A stretch of 64,000 bases of DNA from Waddliaceae bacterium (lineage in GTDB: Bacteria > Chlamydiota > Chlamydiia > Chlamydiales > GCA-2709385). Made by a program: the position numbers and the translations under genes. Shown piece after piece: positions 35,964 through 46,905 of this stretch. The notes beneath the pieces were generated by a model that saw only the letters and a program-made list of their open reading frames with translations, did no database searches and was not told the origin of the DNA. Position 1 is the stretch's first letter. Every line of letters begins with the position of its first letter. Location of the stretch: NCBI GenBank assembly GCA_002709385.1, contig PAQS01000024.1, forward strand, positions 110,228 to 174,227. Reading direction: 5' to 3'.

Positions 35964-38900
35964 ATGGAAGATTATTCCAATGATAATTCAATAGATTGGA
36001 AGACGATTTATGAGACTTATTGTTCTCTCAAATCAAATGAAAGTGACCTCGCTTCTGATTTATTTCATTGTTTGCCTTATGAGAAAGCGCAAAAAATGTC
36101 CTTTAGTTCTTTTGCGTCTTCTTGGATAGGGATATCTTGGAAAAAAAAGGACTCATCCGAAAAGCTGGAATCTTTGCTTCAGGCTTGTATTCTTCGTCTC
36201 CAAACACTGGATACTTCAAGTCGTTCTCCCTATGATATTTTTCAATTCCGAACAACGATGCGGATTTGTCGTCTTGTTCTCGATTTTTCCAAAGAAAATA
36301 GTTCAAATCATGTTGTTTATTCTATAGAGAACTTAAGATCTCTCGTCATCAATCGAGAAAAAACTTCCTTAGTATTTCTTTCTTCTAAATCCTATAAGCA
36401 AACTCTTTTAGATCGTTTGTATCTTGAGATAGCAAGAGATCCCGCGCTCAATTTGGCTGAGCTTTTAGATTTTAACGTATCGGACTATGTTGAAATTGCT
36501 TCATTAGATGATCCTAAGATTGCGTTCGGTTTTCTCGCTGATTGGTGGGGAGATGGAGTTATAGATTCTATAAGAGGAAAGGCTTTATCAGGTTTAAAAA
36601 GTGAAAATGTTGCCGTTTTTTTTCGAGATCTTTTGAATGCACTGAACTTTTCTGGTGAGAAGCTTTTTTCAGCATTCGACGATATAGAAGAGTTTGGTGA
36701 GATCTTCTCTTTTCTAAAAAAACAAGATCATGTTGAGTTTTCTTTTTTTATAGAAAAAGTTCAGAAGCGTATTTCTTCTCTTCAATTAGACGAAGCTTGC
36801 ACCATTCCTATAGGCTATAATCGAGAAGATGAAGGGCATACCTTAATCTTACAGGTAATGAGGCTCTCTAAAAATAAGTATCGTTTACGGCTTTATAATA
36901 GAGGAGATGGAGTTCATTATCATTGGCAAATGCATAATGGAAAAAAAGAGAAAGTACTTCCTTTTCTTGATTTTGAAAGCAACTTACAATCTATTAGCAG
37001 TGAAAATTTCTGGGTTTCAATTATAGAACAGCGAGTAAAAAGTAAACTTGTACAAGCTGATTGCTCGATGATTTACGGTTTAATGGAGCAGTTTTTTGGG
37101 AAGCCCCTTCCCTGGAATTCTCAAAATAAAGCGAGTGATTTTTTTCACCCACATAGAACAGGTGTTTGTGTTGTAGGGGTAATGGAAGCAATGCTTCGTG
37201 ATTATTGTGCGACCCCTTTTGATTACAAAATGCTGTGTGCTCAGATGAAAGCATATGCTTTAGTTTCTTTATCTCGAAACCTTTTGAGGCCTCAAATTTA
37301 CAAAGAAGCTTTTCCTATAATGACCGTGATCTTTGAAAACGGGGTCACAGCATTATGTGACCGTTTATCGAAAGATAACGGGCTTCATTCAATGAATATT
37401 GAATTAAAGAAGAAAGTACTTTCTAGCTGTATTTATCTTTTAAGATTTCTACAAGAGCAAGATTTTTACTCGGAAGAAAAGCTAAATAAAGCCATTCAAG
37501 CACCAGTAAAAACCCAGGTACTTGAAAACGATTTAAAAGTTGAGAGAAAGGTTCATTTTAATCAAAACTCTGCAAAATTCACTAAGCACACACTAGCAGT
37601 GGTTGATTTCGATGATGTAGCTAAAGTTCCTGTTGGTCAGGGCTCTTTTCATCCGTTGACTTATTCTATCGATTTCAGTTCTAGTAGAGCATTTTTTCAG
37701 ACTGCTTCATCTCTCAAAAATCTTCAATATTCTTCTCCAGAAATCAATCAGGCAATTTTTAGTCATTATAAAAAAACTCTCTTCCAAGCACTTTTTATTC
37801 CCGATACAAAAAATAACTTGGGGGTTTTAGAAACCGTTTTAGGTTTTGAAGATGGTATTTCTCCAAAACAGCTTATACAGAATTTGGAAGACTTTTTGAA
37901 TCTTTGTCTTAAGCTACTAGGGGCTGTTTATGAAGACTGTTTTTCAGATCCTGAATACAAACTTTGTTTAGCGAAACTATTTGTTTGGGTGCATGCAGCA
38001 TCTTGTCGTATTGATGAAAAAATGGGGATCGAGACTTTAGGTCTATCTTATTACCCTATTTATGAAACTTTTCTCAAAGACTATTTAAATTCGAATATCG
38101 GTCAGCAAAAAAGTGCATATTTATCAGCAAGAATATGTAACGAGTGGCAATCGATTCTCGATTACTTCTGTCTGCATAATGAAGAAGCTAAAGTCGATAG
38201 CCATAGCGAATCATGGCCCCTTTTTTCTGAAGGGATGGGGGGCTATGGTGTTGACTCCCTCTTTGAATGGCAAGATAAGTCTAGCACACTAGCAATGTAT
38301 CGAAGTGCAGGTTTGGATTTAGAAGATTTTACTGTTCCTCGATGGGAAAAGAGTTTTATTGACTCAGCTAAAGTAGAAAAAAAATATGCCTATCTCCATA
38401 TGCTTCACTCTCTCGTTTTTACAAGCGCTAAATGCATCTTATCTCATGAAAAGAATGAAGAAGTGAAAGGGCATTTAAAGAATTTTTGTCTTAATGTGAA
38501 TACTCATGGGCTCTTGTACAACTCTCTCAAAGAAATCTGTAAAATAGGTTTTTTTGATAAGACCTTGAATTGGAGAGGACAAACAGAAAAAGATTGGGAT
38601 CAATCACTGCGAAAAAATCTTAGTAAATGGGATTCTAGTACAAGAACTCCCATTGAACGTTTCCGTAAAGTTGATGAAGAGCTTACAGAAGGAGAGGCAA
38701 TCAAATCTGTTTTTTTTGAATCTGTTAAAGGTATTTCAAATAAACAACTTTATTCCCAAGTAAAAACTCTTTTCTCTTATCGTTCGTGTTTACGATATCA
38801 AGAAATACTTTTTACTTGTTTGAAGTCAGATAACTATCTGAAGCAAAATGAAATAAGAGAAACTCTTTATTATCACCTTGAGCATGTAAATTTCCCATTA

Positions 38901-41900
38901 CAAATGTCTAAAGACACTGTTTTACAGTCTCTTTGGCTAGAGTTTTTGAATAAAGAGTTAAAGGCGAGTATTGAATCTGAAGAACGTATAGCGTCATTTC
39001 ACCGACTTGCCCGTGTTGTCTGTAGAATTTGTCAAGAACTTGAGCTAGCACAAGAGTTCCTAAAGAGCTTAAGAGAAATTGAAGAAAAACGGGTACACGT
39101 TCTCTCTCAACAAATCAAAACATTTTATCTAGAATGCTTTGCTGCTTTTGAGAATATTTCTATGGATACTCTTATGGAAAAAGAAGCGTTATTAAAAGCA
39201 TTCAGCACTTCTTTTTTCTGGCTTTCAAAAGACACGTCTCTTATTGATATGCAAGCCATTTTGAGACAAATTAACTTAGAATTTTATCATACAATTTGTT
39301 CTCATAAAAATTTTCACTCAAAAGCACTAAAAGCTTTTCAACATGCTCTTCAAGAGGTATGGACTTTCCCATATGATGCAAACTCTTTAGAAGTAAAAGA
39401 TGGAAAATTCGTCCTTTATAATGAGAAAAAAAGGCAATACCTTACCATCAATGCATTTTCTGGAATCATATCAACGAATGGGCATAGCTTTTCATCAACA
39501 AAAAGGTCTATTTCAACTTTAACAAGGTTATTAAAAGCCCCTTTATTGAACCTGAAATTTCTTGGAAAAGATTTAGTAAAAATTAATATGGAAGGATTTA
39601 GAGAATTTTATATAGAGTGTGGGGAATTATACTTTGAGTATGGAGGAGAAAGTTATCGTTATGCCCATTCAGGATACCAACGGATCGATCCTCTAGGGAA
39701 GAAACTTTATAAGGAAAACCTTTTAATCCTATCAGGTCTTCCTAACTTTTTATCGGATAAAGCATATAGCTTTTGGTTTAATGAGAAAGAGGTGATCGCA
39801 TGTTACGCCCAGGAATTCGAAGGAAGAAAAAAGCTGTGTCCACTTTTCAAAATCACATCCGATAATAAGGTTCTACTCATTGACGAAAAACGCACTTTGT
39901 ATGCTGTCGATCTGGCTCAATCTTCCTTGTCTTGTGAGTTCCCTTTTTCACAGTTAGGAAATGCTTTACTTTTACAAGATGAAAAAGGAAAAGCAAAAGA
40001 ATTATGGCTGCCAGCATATGACTGTTCAAATACAGGGCAGTTTATTCGCTTGCAGTATGATGGGAAGTATTGGACAGATTTATCTCACCCTCACCTTTGC
40101 TTGGAAAGAACCTTTGATGCAGGACTCGATGCTAACTGTTATGGAGGTATTGTTTTCTGTAATAAACAGAATATAAGTGAGCGTTATCTTTATCTGCCTT
40201 TTGGAGAATCTCAATCTATAGAACGATACAAGCAAAAAGGATTTTCTTCGAACAATTGGGGAAAAGCTTTAGAGATAAACAAAACAAAAGAAAAAGATTG
40301 GCTCATATTCTCTATGATTCCTCTTAAAAGAGGAGGAATTCATTGGGAACTTTCTCCAAATACTATCGAACAGCAGTTATTAGCTTTGTTTCATTACATG
40401 ATTCGTCCTATTCGCAATTACGAGCAAACTTTAGCCTTGCTTTCTTGTATAAGGCCTGGACGAGTTTTTACAGATTTAGAGCAAAAATATCTTGTAGAAC
40501 TAGTGAAAAAGACAGAGGAAAAAGGAATTCAGCGAGATGCTCACCCAAAAGCATCCTCATTAAATATCCTGATCTGTGCTTTATTAGCGCAAAACTGTGA
40601 AACTTATGGTGTCAGGCAACCTAAATTAAATAGCTTAGTAAAAGAAATCTATGAAAATTTTTATTCATTTCAAAATGAGGATCAAAAATTCTGTCCAAAG
40701 TCATTGTTAGCTCGTTTTGGAATTTCTTCTTCATCGTTTTCTTTACCAAAGAAAAAAGAAAGTAAAAAGTATATCTGGAGAAAAAACTGCTATCCAAGCG
40801 GATTCTTTGGGAATTTACAGTTAAAAAAAGGTGCTCTTCTTTTTAAAATGACGGAGACTCGAGTATGTGAAAAAAGTGCTCAGGATATTTTAAAAGAAAT
40901 TAAAAATACGCCTCCTCTAAAATCTACTTTTCATACAAAACCTTTACCATATGGGCGTAAAGAATACTATGGGGCACTGTCTTTACTTCTTTATCATGAG
41001 AATTCTGAAGAAAAAAATAGATTGAGAACACGTATTCTAGCAACTTTACAGAAGCGGGAAGTAGGCAATAAGAAAACGAGTAATCATGTTTTATCCCGTC
41101 TGGTTTTTCTTCATATGCTTTTGAATGAACAAAGCTTACTTAATAAAGTAAGAACACTTGTGGCGAAAGAAGATGGTGATATTGAAGAGAAATTAAATGA
41201 TATTCTCTTATCTTATCTTTCTGAAAAAAAGAGTGAACTGTTTTCGATTTTACATGATGTTTTTAAGCTAGAGAATGATACTCATCAAGAAATTCAAAAA
41301 GAACGAGTTTTAGATAGTCTTCCTGAAAGTCTATTTTTACACAGAATAGAGCTTGGTTTGACTCATTTGACTAGGAAAACTCTTGAATGTAGTGATTCGA
41401 ATGAGTCGAAATCTTTTCTCAAAGACTTGTGTTCTTTTCCTGGTAATAAAGGAAAGCTTTCTAAAGAGGAACAACAAGAAATCAATTCCTTTGAAAAAGA
41501 GCTTTCAGATGCTCTACCAATACTTCAAACGAAACAATATAAACTGTCTTCCCAAGAAGCATTACTTAATTTGCGAGAGAACTTAGAAATTACAAAGAAA
41601 GGAGATCAAAATAAAGTATCCTCTCTTAGCGAACAGATCTTAGATTTAGCAAATCAAAAAAGGAACTCTTCTGCATCTGATGTTCTTCGATCGTTTGGAC
41701 ACTTCAATGATTTGATTACGATTGAAGATTTAATAGGGCAGTGGTTTTTGTTGGAAAGAGAAGATCGTTTTGATGATCTTCCTTGGGATAAATTGAAACC
41801 TCTTATTCGCTCTTGGCTCATTCGTAAAATACGTATGCAGCAGTGTAATCGAGTGCAAAAATATATCAAGCAGCTTTTGGATATGAAAGGTAAGGAAGAT

Positions 41901-44900
41901 AGTGCCGCCTTTCAAAACCAATTAAGGGTTTTAGCTGAAGAGATAGAAGTTAGTCGAAAATCATGGAAAGGGTTTACTTTTCTTGAAATCGATAAATTAC
42001 TGATTTTTGAGTATTTATCAAATATGCGTATTCGAGGAGAACAAGCTTTAGCTATTGAACAGTTATCTAAGAATAAGAATGAACGGTTTGAAGATATTCT
42101 TCAGAGGGTCATGTCTTTTGGCAAATCATCTGTATTGAATATTTGTTTGGCGGCTCTTTTGGCCGATGGTACAAAAACAGTATTTCTTTGCCTTACCCCA
42201 GCTTTATATGCATCTCGTTATCGTTTTCATAAGAAACTTATGCAGGCAACGGGAAAAAATACGATAAGTTTTAGGGTGAGCCGTTCCGATTGTTGCCGGG
42301 TGGCAACGTTAGAGCGAATCATTTTGCAGTTGATCAATGCAAAGAAGTCGGGTTCGATTCTTGTATCTTGTCCCAATGACCTAAAGATACTCCGAAAGAT
42401 GATCATTGTACACCAAACAGAGAGAACCATTGATCAGGAGTGTTTGGATTTACTTATCGAAATCAATGTGCATTTAGCAAAAAATGGGATTGTGCTGTAT
42501 GACGAAGAAGACAGCATCATGCACTATACTGATGAATTGAATCTTCCTTTAAATCAGTCAAATCGTCTACCTGTTTTAGGATTTCAAGTTGTTTATCGTC
42601 TTTTAGAGAATCTTCTGCGACCTGATGGCTTTTTACGTGATTTGATTTTGCAGAATAAACAAGATATGCTTTCTCGCGATCGATATCGTAGCGAAATCAT
42701 CCCTTCTCTTTTGAAAAGTTTAAAGACATGTTTTTTAGAAAAGATTCAAGGAACTTCTCAATTTCATGAGTCTTTGGATGCATATTTATCAGGAAGTACA
42801 GATAAAAAACAGATTACTCTCGCTTTTCAAGAACTGTTATCTTACCACAATTCAAAAGATACAGAGTTGTATCAAATGGCTGAGGTTGCGGGTTTTATAC
42901 GAGGACTTCTCGCTCCTGATAATGGCATTCTTTATAGCTGTTTGAATGTATCGGGTGGAGATCATTATGATCTCGGACCTGAAGGTATTAGCATGCCACA
43001 CTTAGGTAGTGATGTTCCCAAAATAGGCTCGCAAGATAAAGAATCATGGGAAACAGTGTTGAAAACTGTTTTCAGTTATATGTGGCAACAATCTACAGAT
43101 AAATTCCCGGCAAATGAATTTCGAAGTTTTTTGATTCAAGAAGGAAAAAAGAACTATTTTCTTAGAGAACTGATTCAGAAAGTAAGTAGTATCGATGCTT
43201 CTCTTGATTATTGGTCTGAATTTACAAAAGTATTTGAAAAAAATGATTTGTGGATTGAAGCTTTTCATAGCTCTTTACATGAAGAGAATCAAGAAATACA
43301 GAATGCTGCCCTTTATTTACTTTTGCGCTTCCTTTGCATACATTTACTTCCTACAAAGCTTGAAGAATTTCCAAGCCAAGTCAACGCTAATATGTTTGAT
43401 TTGTTGGATATGGCAGATTCCATTGGCTATTCAGCGACAACTAGGGGAATCCAGCACCTTGGAAAAAGACTTGATAGATCACCAATGAGTACATTGCAAA
43501 TTACAGAAGTAATTTGCTCGCCTAAGAACACAGTAAGTGTTGTGCAAAGCGAGTCGATGAATGAATTATTTCATGAAATTGAAAAGCTGGGAGTATGGAC
43601 GAGTGAGGCACGATTTTGGATCGATGCAGGAGGTGAGTTCCGTAATTACTCTAACCGTATTGTTGCAGAAGCATTGTGTGAGTTCTTTGCTAAACGCGAA
43701 GATTTAGAAATGAAGTATGTCCTTTTCTACCAGAAACAAGAAGGAGATTCAATGCAGTTAATGGCCTTAAAAGTGGAAGATCAAACGATATGTTGCAAGG
43801 TCATGGATGAAACGGTTGATTCGATAGCACAAGCATGCGAGTTATCACCGGAAGAAGCACAAAGTAAGGTTTTTATCTATGCTGATCGCTTGCATACTGT
43901 GGGTACCGATATCCAAGTAGTACCAGGTTCTAAAGCTTTTGTTACATTCCGATATGTAGAAAGAGAGCCTTTTTTTCAGGCTTGTACCCGGATGCGTCTT
44001 CTTCTTAAAAAACAGCATCACTTACAGTTTTTCATTCATCAAGATATGCATGAAATTATTTGTCGTGATCTCAATATAGAAACGACTCAACTTACCCCAA
44101 AACACCTTGTTTACTGGTCAGAACTCTACAAAATTCGCCAAGGCTTTGATGCAAATTTTGCCATACTAAAAATGCGTTTGAAATCAACGTTATCTAAGCA
44201 TGTTTTCAATAAATGTTTGGAGTTGGAAGGCTGGAAACAAAAAAAGCTTTTTCAAATTGGGTACAGGCTTTTTGTAGATGAAGAAAATATGAGTTTATTT
44301 GCTCGTTACGGAAAACATATTCCAACTCTAACAAGTCCTCAGAAAGCTATTGCAGAAGAATATTCTGCTTTAATGGAAATTTGGAAGTCTTGCCGCAGTT
44401 ATTTCAATAGAAATGAGATAGAAAGTATTGAAGAAGAAATCTCTTCTATCGCGTCTCCTAATCATTTTCCACCTCTTAAATCTCTAGTTTTATGTGGAGA
44501 TAAAACAAAGACGGGAAATAAAACGGTTGAGCAAACGCGCTTGCAGTTAAGGCAGCTTGACCAACAGCAATCTAAACAACGCTTTTCTGAAGTGGAGCAA
44601 AGTAGCATAGCTGAAAATTATCTCGTTGAAGAAGAGGTTGATCTAAGCGAAGAAGATTGCGTAGATTTAATTTTAAAAAATCGTTTGCCGATTTGGAAAC
44701 TTAAAGATGAAAGCTCTGAATCGGAATCTACTTATCGATCTCTCGTATCTTATCTTTTTACAGGAAAAGACAAGTGGTTTTGTCCCGTTAACCAAGTCTT
44801 AAATCAAGAAGTAGAATTTCAACTCTCCAAAAGTTTGTATATAAGTAGGAACCTCTTAAAGACATTTAAAGAAGATCTACCGATTGATAATCTTTGTCAC

Positions 44901-45296
44901 AAAAGTACCTGTAAAAGACTACATTTTGCTCTTGTTTTTTCAGGGAAGACACTTCTTCTTTCAAGGGAAGAAGCCCAGCGAGTGAAAGAATTTTTGATGA
45001 GTAATCAAAAAACAGCATGTGCTGTGCTGATGAGTATAGATGGAGAGGTGCTAGGAGGAGACGAGCAAGCTATAACTCAAGTAGAAAGAATACGTAGAGA
45101 TTTACAGGATGCGTGTTTACTTACAGGGGATGTTTTAGCACTAGAAAAATGGTTGAAACGTCATCCTAAATCATGCATTTGGACGGAGAATACTGAAATC
45201 TTGCGCTTTTTGGCACAAAGAGTTTCATATAATTCTCAAGACTTAGAAGACCTGAGAAATCACTGTCCAAGACTTTATCCTCATATCCCAGATTAA
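35964..45296 (+). CDS. Giant 3110-residue protein with DUF3638-like (SecA-like helicase-type) C-terminal region
   Basis: One uninterrupted frame of 3110 codons. The first ~1900 residues are helical and unrecognised. From about 2040 the order of motifs matches the DUF3638 region of fungal and protist giant proteins. RVMSFGKSSVLNICLAALL (~2046-2064) stands for their MxxGEGKSSV Walker A, with GKSS kept and the preceding GE lost. LYDEEDSIMHY (~2178-2188) stands for their LDEsDE. ADRLHTVGTDIQV (~2641) stands for DEAHTRGTDL. QACTRMRLL (~2671) stands for QACMRMRxLG. These four resemble SecA-type motor motifs. No signal or membrane segments. Function unknown; ATPase activity is uncertain given the altered Walker A. 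Family link is my reading of motifs. Confidence 0.72.
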   Translation: MEDYSNDNSIDWKTIYETYCSLKSNESDLASDLFHCLPYEKAQKMSFSSFASSWIGISWKKKDSSEKLESLLQACILRLQTLDTSSRSPYDIFQFRTTMRICRLVLDFSKENSSNHVVYSIENLRSLVINREKTSLVFLSSKSYKQTLLDRLYLEIARDPALNLAELLDFNVSDYVEIASLDDPKIAFGFLADWWGDGVIDSIRGKALSGLKSENVAVFFRDLLNALNFSGEKLFSAFDDIEEFGEIFSFLKKQDHVEFSFFIEKVQKRISSLQLDEACTIPIGYNREDEGHTLILQVMRLSKNKYRLRLYNRGDGVHYHWQMHNGKKEKVLPFLDFESNLQSISSENFWVSIIEQRVKSKLVQADCSMIYGLMEQFFGKPLPWNSQNKASDFFHPHRTGVCVVGVMEAMLRDYCATPFDYKMLCAQMKAYALVSLSRNLLRPQIYKEAFPIMTVIFENGVTALCDRLSKDNGLHSMNIELKKKVLSSCIYLLRFLQEQDFYSEEKLNKAIQAPVKTQVLENDLKVERKVHFNQNSAKFTKHTLAVVDFDDVAKVPVGQGSFHPLTYSIDFSSSRAFFQTASSLKNLQYSSPEINQAIFSHYKKTLFQALFIPDTKNNLGVLETVLGFEDGISPKQLIQNLEDFLNLCLKLLGAVYEDCFSDPEYKLCLAKLFVWVHAASCRIDEKMGIETLGLSYYPIYETFLKDYLNSNIGQQKSAYLSARICNEWQSILDYFCLHNEEAKVDSHSESWPLFSEGMGGYGVDSLFEWQDKSSTLAMYRSAGLDLEDFTVPRWEKSFIDSAKVEKKYAYLHMLHSLVFTSAKCILSHEKNEEVKGHLKNFCLNVNTHGLLYNSLKEICKIGFFDKTLNWRGQTEKDWDQSLRKNLSKWDSSTRTPIERFRKVDEELTEGEAIKSVFFESVKGISNKQLYSQVKTLFSYRSCLRYQEILFTCLKSDNYLKQNEIRETLYYHLEHVNFPLQMSKDTVLQSLWLEFLNKELKASIESEERIASFHRLARVVCRICQELELAQEFLKSLREIEEKRVHVLSQQIKTFYLECFAAFENISMDTLMEKEALLKAFSTSFFWLSKDTSLIDMQAILRQINLEFYHTICSHKNFHSKALKAFQHALQEVWTFPYDANSLEVKDGKFVLYNEKKRQYLTINAFSGIISTNGHSFSSTKRSISTLTRLLKAPLLNLKFLGKDLVKINMEGFREFYIECGELYFEYGGESYRYAHSGYQRIDPLGKKLYKENLLILSGLPNFLSDKAYSFWFNEKEVIACYAQEFEGRKKLCPLFKITSDNKVLLIDEKRTLYAVDLAQSSLSCEFPFSQLGNALLLQDEKGKAKELWLPAYDCSNTGQFIRLQYDGKYWTDLSHPHLCLERTFDAGLDANCYGGIVFCNKQNISERYLYLPFGESQSIERYKQKGFSSNNWGKALEINKTKEKDWLIFSMIPLKRGGIHWELSPNTIEQQLLALFHYMIRPIRNYEQTLALLSCIRPGRVFTDLEQKYLVELVKKTEEKGIQRDAHPKASSLNILICALLAQNCETYGVRQPKLNSLVKEIYENFYSFQNEDQKFCPKSLLARFGISSSSFSLPKKKESKKYIWRKNCYPSGFFGNLQLKKGALLFKMTETRVCEKSAQDILKEIKNTPPLKSTFHTKPLPYGRKEYYGALSLLLYHENSEEKNRLRTRILATLQKREVGNKKTSNHVLSRLVFLHMLLNEQSLLNKVRTLVAKEDGDIEEKLNDILLSYLSEKKSELFSILHDVFKLENDTHQEIQKERVLDSLPESLFLHRIELGLTHLTRKTLECSDSNESKSFLKDLCSFPGNKGKLSKEEQQEINSFEKELSDALPILQTKQYKLSSQEALLNLRENLEITKKGDQNKVSSLSEQILDLANQKRNSSASDVLRSFGHFNDLITIEDLIGQWFLLEREDRFDDLPWDKLKPLIRSWLIRKIRMQQCNRVQKYIKQLLDMKGKEDSAAFQNQLRVLAEEIEVSRKSWKGFTFLEIDKLLIFEYLSNMRIRGEQALAIEQLSKNKNERFEDILQRVMSFGKSSVLNICLAALLADGTKTVFLCLTPALYASRYRFHKKLMQATGKNTISFRVSRSDCCRVATLERIILQLINAKKSGSILVSCPNDLKILRKMIIVHQTERTIDQECLDLLIEINVHLAKNGIVLYDEEDSIMHYTDELNLPLNQSNRLPVLGFQVVYRLLENLLRPDGFLRDLILQNKQDMLSRDRYRSEIIPSLLKSLKTCFLEKIQGTSQFHESLDAYLSGSTDKKQITLAFQELLSYHNSKDTELYQMAEVAGFIRGLLAPDNGILYSCLNVSGGDHYDLGPEGISMPHLGSDVPKIGSQDKESWETVLKTVFSYMWQQSTDKFPANEFRSFLIQEGKKNYFLRELIQKVSSIDASLDYWSEFTKVFEKNDLWIEAFHSSLHEENQEIQNAALYLLLRFLCIHLLPTKLEEFPSQVNANMFDLLDMADSIGYSATTRGIQHLGKRLDRSPMSTLQITEVICSPKNTVSVVQSESMNELFHEIEKLGVWTSEARFWIDAGGEFRNYSNRIVAEALCEFFAKREDLEMKYVLFYQKQEGDSMQLMALKVEDQTICCKVMDETVDSIAQACELSPEEAQSKVFIYADRLHTVGTDIQVVPGSKAFVTFRYVEREPFFQACTRMRLLLKKQHHLQFFIHQDMHEIICRDLNIETTQLTPKHLVYWSELYKIRQGFDANFAILKMRLKSTLSKHVFNKCLELEGWKQKKLFQIGYRLFVDEENMSLFARYGKHIPTLTSPQKAIAEEYSALMEIWKSCRSYFNRNEIESIEEEISSIASPNHFPPLKSLVLCGDKTKTGNKTVEQTRLQLRQLDQQQSKQRFSEVEQSSIAENYLVEEEVDLSEEDCVDLILKNRLPIWKLKDESSESESTYRSLVSYLFTGKDKWFCPVNQVLNQEVEFQLSKSLYISRNLLKTFKEDLPIDNLCHKSTCKRLHFALVFSGKTLLLSREEAQRVKEFLMSNQKTACAVLMSIDGEVLGGDEQAITQVERIRRDLQDACLLTGDVLALEKWLKRHPKSCIWTENTEILRFLAQRVSYNSQDLEDLRNHCPRLYPHIPD

Positions 45297-45324
45297 GTTT
45301 GTATAGGGAGGGGAATACCCTTCA

Positions 45325-46086
45325 CTATAAAGTATCGAAAATAAATCCTAGAGTAACCCCTAGCATTACAGTACAGAAATTATTTACAGCATGTGTAGTA
45401 ATAGACTGATCTATGCCGCCAATTTCATTTGAGATAGATATTGCTGGCTGTAGCAGGAGGTTTGTTGTTTGTCCAATTGCAAATTCTAGTCCGATTGCGC
45501 TAGCATTGTTTAGGTGAGCAAGAGCAAAAGGAATATGCGCTCCAAGAATTCTTGCTTCAGGAGAGGTAATCTTCTTGAAAGCTTCTGTTTCAGATATGCA
45601 TTTTGGAGCTATTTTTTCTGCAAGTATTTGCCCGCCATGAATACCATTTTGTAAAATTCCACGGAACATAATCTCTTCTACAATTGGAGCTATAACAACA
45701 GCAGGAATGAACGCCCTTGCTATTTCTTGGATGGCACGCTCAGTTCGTGTCATAAAAGTATGGGATGGGCCTTTTGAATTAAGATAAGTATAGATGGTGA
45801 AACCAAGAACTAATGGAGATGCTCTCAAAGTCATTTTACAGCCCAAGGATACACTGTGCTTAAAACGAGAGGACCAAGAACTATTTTGGTACTTTTTTTT
45901 CTCCTGTTCAACTCTTCCCTTTTCAAAAAGATGGAAAATAGTACCTTCTTTCAAATCGATATATTTTGAAAACAAAGAAGAACTTTTAGAAAGAGTTGTA
46001 TCTTCATTTTCTGATTCATTTATGGTATTTTGACTTTCTAGATCAAAAAAAACCGCACCATTTCCGTTTAAAGTAATAAAGCTCAT
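45325..46086 (-). CDS. CPBP-family (CAAX/Abi) intramembrane metalloprotease-like protein
   Basis: 253 residues. Hydrophobic segments from about 90 onward and the three CPBP motifs: VEEIMFRG (EExxxR, ~143-150), IPFALAHLNN (~187-196) containing the FxxxH His, and a last TTHAVNNF (HxxxN/B, ~233). In eukaryotes the family processes CAAX proteins; in bacteria it is linked to bacteriocin immunity and protein maturation. The N-terminal ~80 residues are charged and soluble, unusual for CPBP enzymes. It is convergent with the giant gene, 28 bp away. The protease family is well supported, the substrate unknown. Confidence 0.8.
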   Translation of the reverse strand: MSFITLNGNGAVFFDLESQNTINESENEDTTLSKSSSLFSKYIDLKEGTIFHLFEKGRVEQEKKKYQNSSWSSRFKHSVSLGCKMTLRASPLVLGFTIYTYLNSKGPSHTFMTRTERAIQEIARAFIPAVVIAPIVEEIMFRGILQNGIHGGQILAEKIAPKCISETEAFKKITSPEARILGAHIPFALAHLNNASAIGLEFAIGQTTNLLLQPAISISNEIGGIDQSITTHAVNNFCTVMLGVTLGFIFDTL

Positions 46087-46229
46087 AAAAACCTTCGATT
46101 TCTTGATTTAAAGGAGGTTATTTTATGTTTATATAAATAAAAAAGAAATATTTTCGTTATATTATCTTTATATTTGCCTGCTACATTTTGATTTGTTTGA
46201 TATAATGCATGAACTAAATAAGAAGGTAA

Positions 46230-46865
46230 ATGATGACAGGTATGATACCAGAGCTAAGGCATAGAAGGTCTAATAGTGCAGACCTTAGCATAGGAAATCC
46301 ATTATTGGGAGAAGATTCAAAAGGAAAAATTAGGTCTAAACCAGTGAAAATTCTTTCTGATGCCAAAACTAACGATCTTACAAATGAAATAGCCCCAGAA
46401 GAAGTCTATATTTTACCTGATGATAACGACCCTAGTCGATTTGCCATTATTGTAGACAAGGTTAAATACGTATATCACGTGAATTTAGAAGGAACGACAG
46501 CAGATGCTTATCTGAGCTCGTTAAAAGATTCCCTTGTCTATATGGCGAAATTTGAGCCTTATCAAAATGCAGCATTAGGTACAGCTCGCTTGCTATATGC
46601 GGGATATGAGACTGGCAAAAGTATGGTGAATACCTTCACAACATCGAAAAATATTGAGGAAATGAGACAAAGAGGGGTACAAAATCTCCCTTCGCAGGCT
46701 GAATTTATTGAAAACGGTTCCTTCCAAAATATGAGGTTACCTCACCAAATCAATGAAGGATTTAGAAGCCTCGGTTACACAAATATGCTTGATGGTACTT
46801 GGCAGTGGATAAAAGCTGGTGGTACTTGCATTACATCCGCAATTAGTAGCCTTTGGCCGTTTTAA
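46230..46865 (+). CDS. Hypothetical protein, 211 aa
   Basis: 211 residues with two adjacent ATGs (46230 and 46233); AGAAGG upstream fits the second slightly better. I do not recognise the family. The N-terminal ~60 residues are polar and Ser/Asn-rich (RHRRSNSADLSIGNPLL), resembling type III secretion leaders, followed by a short folded region (YILPDDNDPSRFAIIVDKVKYVYHV). The C-terminus ends in a hydrophobic GGTCITSAISSLWPF. A strong terminator follows immediately, so it is monocistronic. Confidence 0.65.
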   Translation: MMTGMIPELRHRRSNSADLSIGNPLLGEDSKGKIRSKPVKILSDAKTNDLTNEIAPEEVYILPDDNDPSRFAIIVDKVKYVYHVNLEGTTADAYLSSLKDSLVYMAKFEPYQNAALGTARLLYAGYETGKSMVNTFTTSKNIEEMRQRGVQNLPSQAEFIENGSFQNMRLPHQINEGFRSLGYTNMLDGTWQWIKAGGTCITSAISSLWPF

Positions 46866-46870
46866 CTTTT

Positions 46871-46905
46871 AAATGCAGCGAAGCAAATGCTTCGCTGCAT
46901 TTTTT
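46871..46905 (+). terminator. Strong intrinsic terminator
   Basis: AAATGCAGCGAAGC, loop, GCTTCGCTGCATTT followed by TTTTTATTTAT, 6 bp after the 211-residue gene. It also lies against the 3' end of the convergent 935-residue gene, so it may serve both strands. The stem carries the GCGAAGC core of the dispersed repeat described elsewhere. Confidence 0.9.
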
